From contig NZ_JAYWCU010000007.1 of the NCBI RefSeq assembly GCF_043780375.1, forward strand, positions 1 through 5,983: 5,983 nucleotides of DNA, given 5' to 3'. Each line of letters starts with the position of its first letter. The stretch's first letter is position 1. A program made the position numbers and the translations under genes. The notes beneath the pieces are model-generated. The model had not been told where the DNA came from, made no database searches, and saw only the letters and a list, made by a program, of their open reading frames with translations. This DNA comes from Emticicia sp043780375 (GTDB lineage: Bacteria > Bacteroidota > Bacteroidia > Cytophagales > Spirosomataceae). This document shows, one piece after another, positions 5,086 through 5,983 of the stretch.

Positions 5086-5112
5086 TTTGTTAGCAAAAAA
5101 TAGCAAATTTTG
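5086..5112 (+). promoter_or_regulatory. Possible sigma-A promoter of the tricorn-like gene
   Basis: TTTG (5086-5089) and AAATTTTG (5105-5112) resemble the Bacteroidota -33 and -7 (TAnnTTTG) elements, with only 15 bases between them, slightly below the usual range. The heptamer TAGCAAA occurs twice in this stretch, at 5091-5097 and 5101-5107, ten bases apart. No ECF-type motif is present, so this gene is probably outside that regulon. Confidence 0.3.
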
Positions 5113-5137
5113 TTATTAATCAACAAACTAACACTAT

Positions 5138-5983
5138 ATGAAAAAAACATTCCTAACAGGAGCAATAGCGTTATGCTCAAGCCTTTTTTTACAAGCACAA
5201 AACTCACTTTTACTTCGGCAGCCAGCCATAAACAACAATGGTTCGTTGGTGGCATTCTCCTTTCAAGGTGATATTTGGACCGTGCCAAGTGCCGGCGGAA
5301 AAGCAGCTCGACTCACTATTCATGAGGCTTATGAAGCCAACCCAGTTTTTAGTCCTGATGGCAATCAGATTGCTTTTTCGGGAGCAAGATTTGGCAATAA
5401 TGACATTTTTGTAATGCCAACCGAAGGCGGAATACCAAAACGCTTGACGTATCACTCGGGAGCTGATAATATTGCGAGTTGGACACAAGCCGACAAAATC
5501 TTATTTTCGACTAACCGAGAATTTAAACAAATCGAACGACCAAACGAAGTTTATGCTATCAACCCAAAAGGTGGAACAGAATCTCGTTTTTTGGATGCCG
5601 TCGGGCACGACCCAATTCTTTCACCCGATGGTCGTTTTCTTGCTTTTGTGCGAGGCGACATCAATCCAGTGGCTCGTCAAGACTATAAAGGAAGTTCTGA
5701 CAGAGATTTATGGATTTATGACACCAAAAATAAAACCTATCAGCAACTCCCAGGTTTCGAGACGAATGATGTTTTGCCACAATGGGGCGGAAACAGTTCA
5801 CTTTATTTTTTGAGTAGCATTGATGGGGCGTATAATATTTACCGACTAAAAATGGATGCTAATGGCAAAGCCACTAACAAACCCGAAAAACTTACAAATT
5901 ATAAAGATGAGTCGATTCGTGCTTTTAGTGTTTCGACCGATGGAAGCTCAGTAGTTTTCGAGAAAGATATGAACCTATACACC
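5138..5983 (+). CDS. Tricorn-like S41 peptidase, N-terminal beta-propeller (partial, runs off the right edge)
   Basis: The reading frame stays open for 282 codons to the window edge. Residues 1-20 form a signal peptide (MKKTFL, hydrophobic core, cleavage likely after LQA). TolB/PD40-like propeller blades follow, recognisable by ANPVFSPDGNQIAFSG (67-82), DPILSPDGRFLAFVRG (158-173) and AFSVSTDGSSVVFEK (262-276), each preceded by strands such as DIWTVPSAGG, DIFVMPTEGG and YAINPKGG. The segment RQDYKGSSDRDLWIYD (180-195) is typical of the propeller of tricorn-like proteases, in which a PDZ and a C-terminal S41 serine protease domain come after residue 600 or so. Those domains are outside the window, so the protease assignment is by propeller resemblance; a TolB-like or amidohydrolase-fused propeller is the alternative. 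The gene starts 62 bases after the SCO stop and may have its own promoter. Confidence 0.8.
   Translation, partial: MKKTFLTGAIALCSSLFLQAQNSLLLRQPAINNNGSLVAFSFQGDIWTVPSAGGKAARLTIHEAYEANPVFSPDGNQIAFSGARFGNNDIFVMPTEGGIPKRLTYHSGADNIASWTQADKILFSTNREFKQIERPNEVYAINPKGGTESRFLDAVGHDPILSPDGRFLAFVRGDINPVARQDYKGSSDRDLWIYDTKNKTYQQLPGFETNDVLPQWGGNSSLYFLSSIDGAYNIYRLKMDANGKATNKPEKLTNYKDESIRAFSVSTDGSSVVFEKDMNLYT

Noticed and set aside
5091..5115. TAGCAAAA / TTTTGTTA hairpin after the SCO gene as operon terminator
   Set aside because: Eight pairs with one G-U pair and a single G-C pair, and no T-run after it; it also overlaps the promoter-like elements of the next gene.
5079..5488. Minus-strand open frames opposite the tricorn-like gene
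   Set aside because: They are antisense to a well-supported coding frame with clear propeller repeats and show no domain of their own.

Overview
The window (about one third GC, estimated by eye) looks like chromosomal DNA from the phylum Bacteroidota, probably a low-GC member of the Cytophagales. Supporting signs are AT-rich leaders without Shine-Dalgarno sequences, TTG/TAnnTTTG-like promoter elements, an ECF sigma factor paired with a small non-zinc membrane partner, a lipoprotein with an SDE export-like signal just after the lipid cysteine, and YHYH, MORN and tricorn-like proteins. The taxon is an inference; no rRNA or tRNA is present to fix it.

Layout. Positions 1-356 hold no convincing gene. 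They contain a two-tier terminator hairpin (280-329) and a weak leftward copy of a promoter motif (185-215). A class A beta-lactamase-like serine hydrolase lies on the minus strand (357-1235). Divergent from it, a plus-strand operon encodes an ECF sigma factor (TTG start, 1396-1971), a small single-span membrane protein that is the likely anti-sigma factor (1978-2283), and a membrane-anchored periplasmic sensor of the CnrX/Spy-like type with a His-rich tail (2289-2801). After a 252-base gap comes a second plus-strand operon: a YHYH-domain lipoprotein (3054-3863), a lipoprotein with five 24-residue MORN-type repeats (3835-4416), and an SCO1/SenC-type copper chaperone lipoprotein (4413-5075). 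These last three genes overlap end to start. The right edge holds the first 282 residues of a secreted beta-propeller protein resembling tricorn-type S41 peptidases (5138 to beyond 5983).

Main observation. The sigma operon and the YHYH-MORN-SCO operon are preceded by nearly the same element, CCCGCAAG - T-run - ACATCTAA, with exactly 15 bases between the two blocks in each case (1336-1366 and 2924-2954). Its geometry fits an ECF promoter (GCAAGTT, 16 bases, TCTAA). The simplest model is that the sigma factor activates its own operon and the envelope lipoprotein operon, and that the CnrX-like sensor and the small membrane protein hold it inactive until a metal or envelope signal arrives. The SCO protein and the His-rich proteins point towards copper or another transition metal. 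The signal and the function of the YHYH and MORN proteins are inferences that the sequence alone cannot settle.
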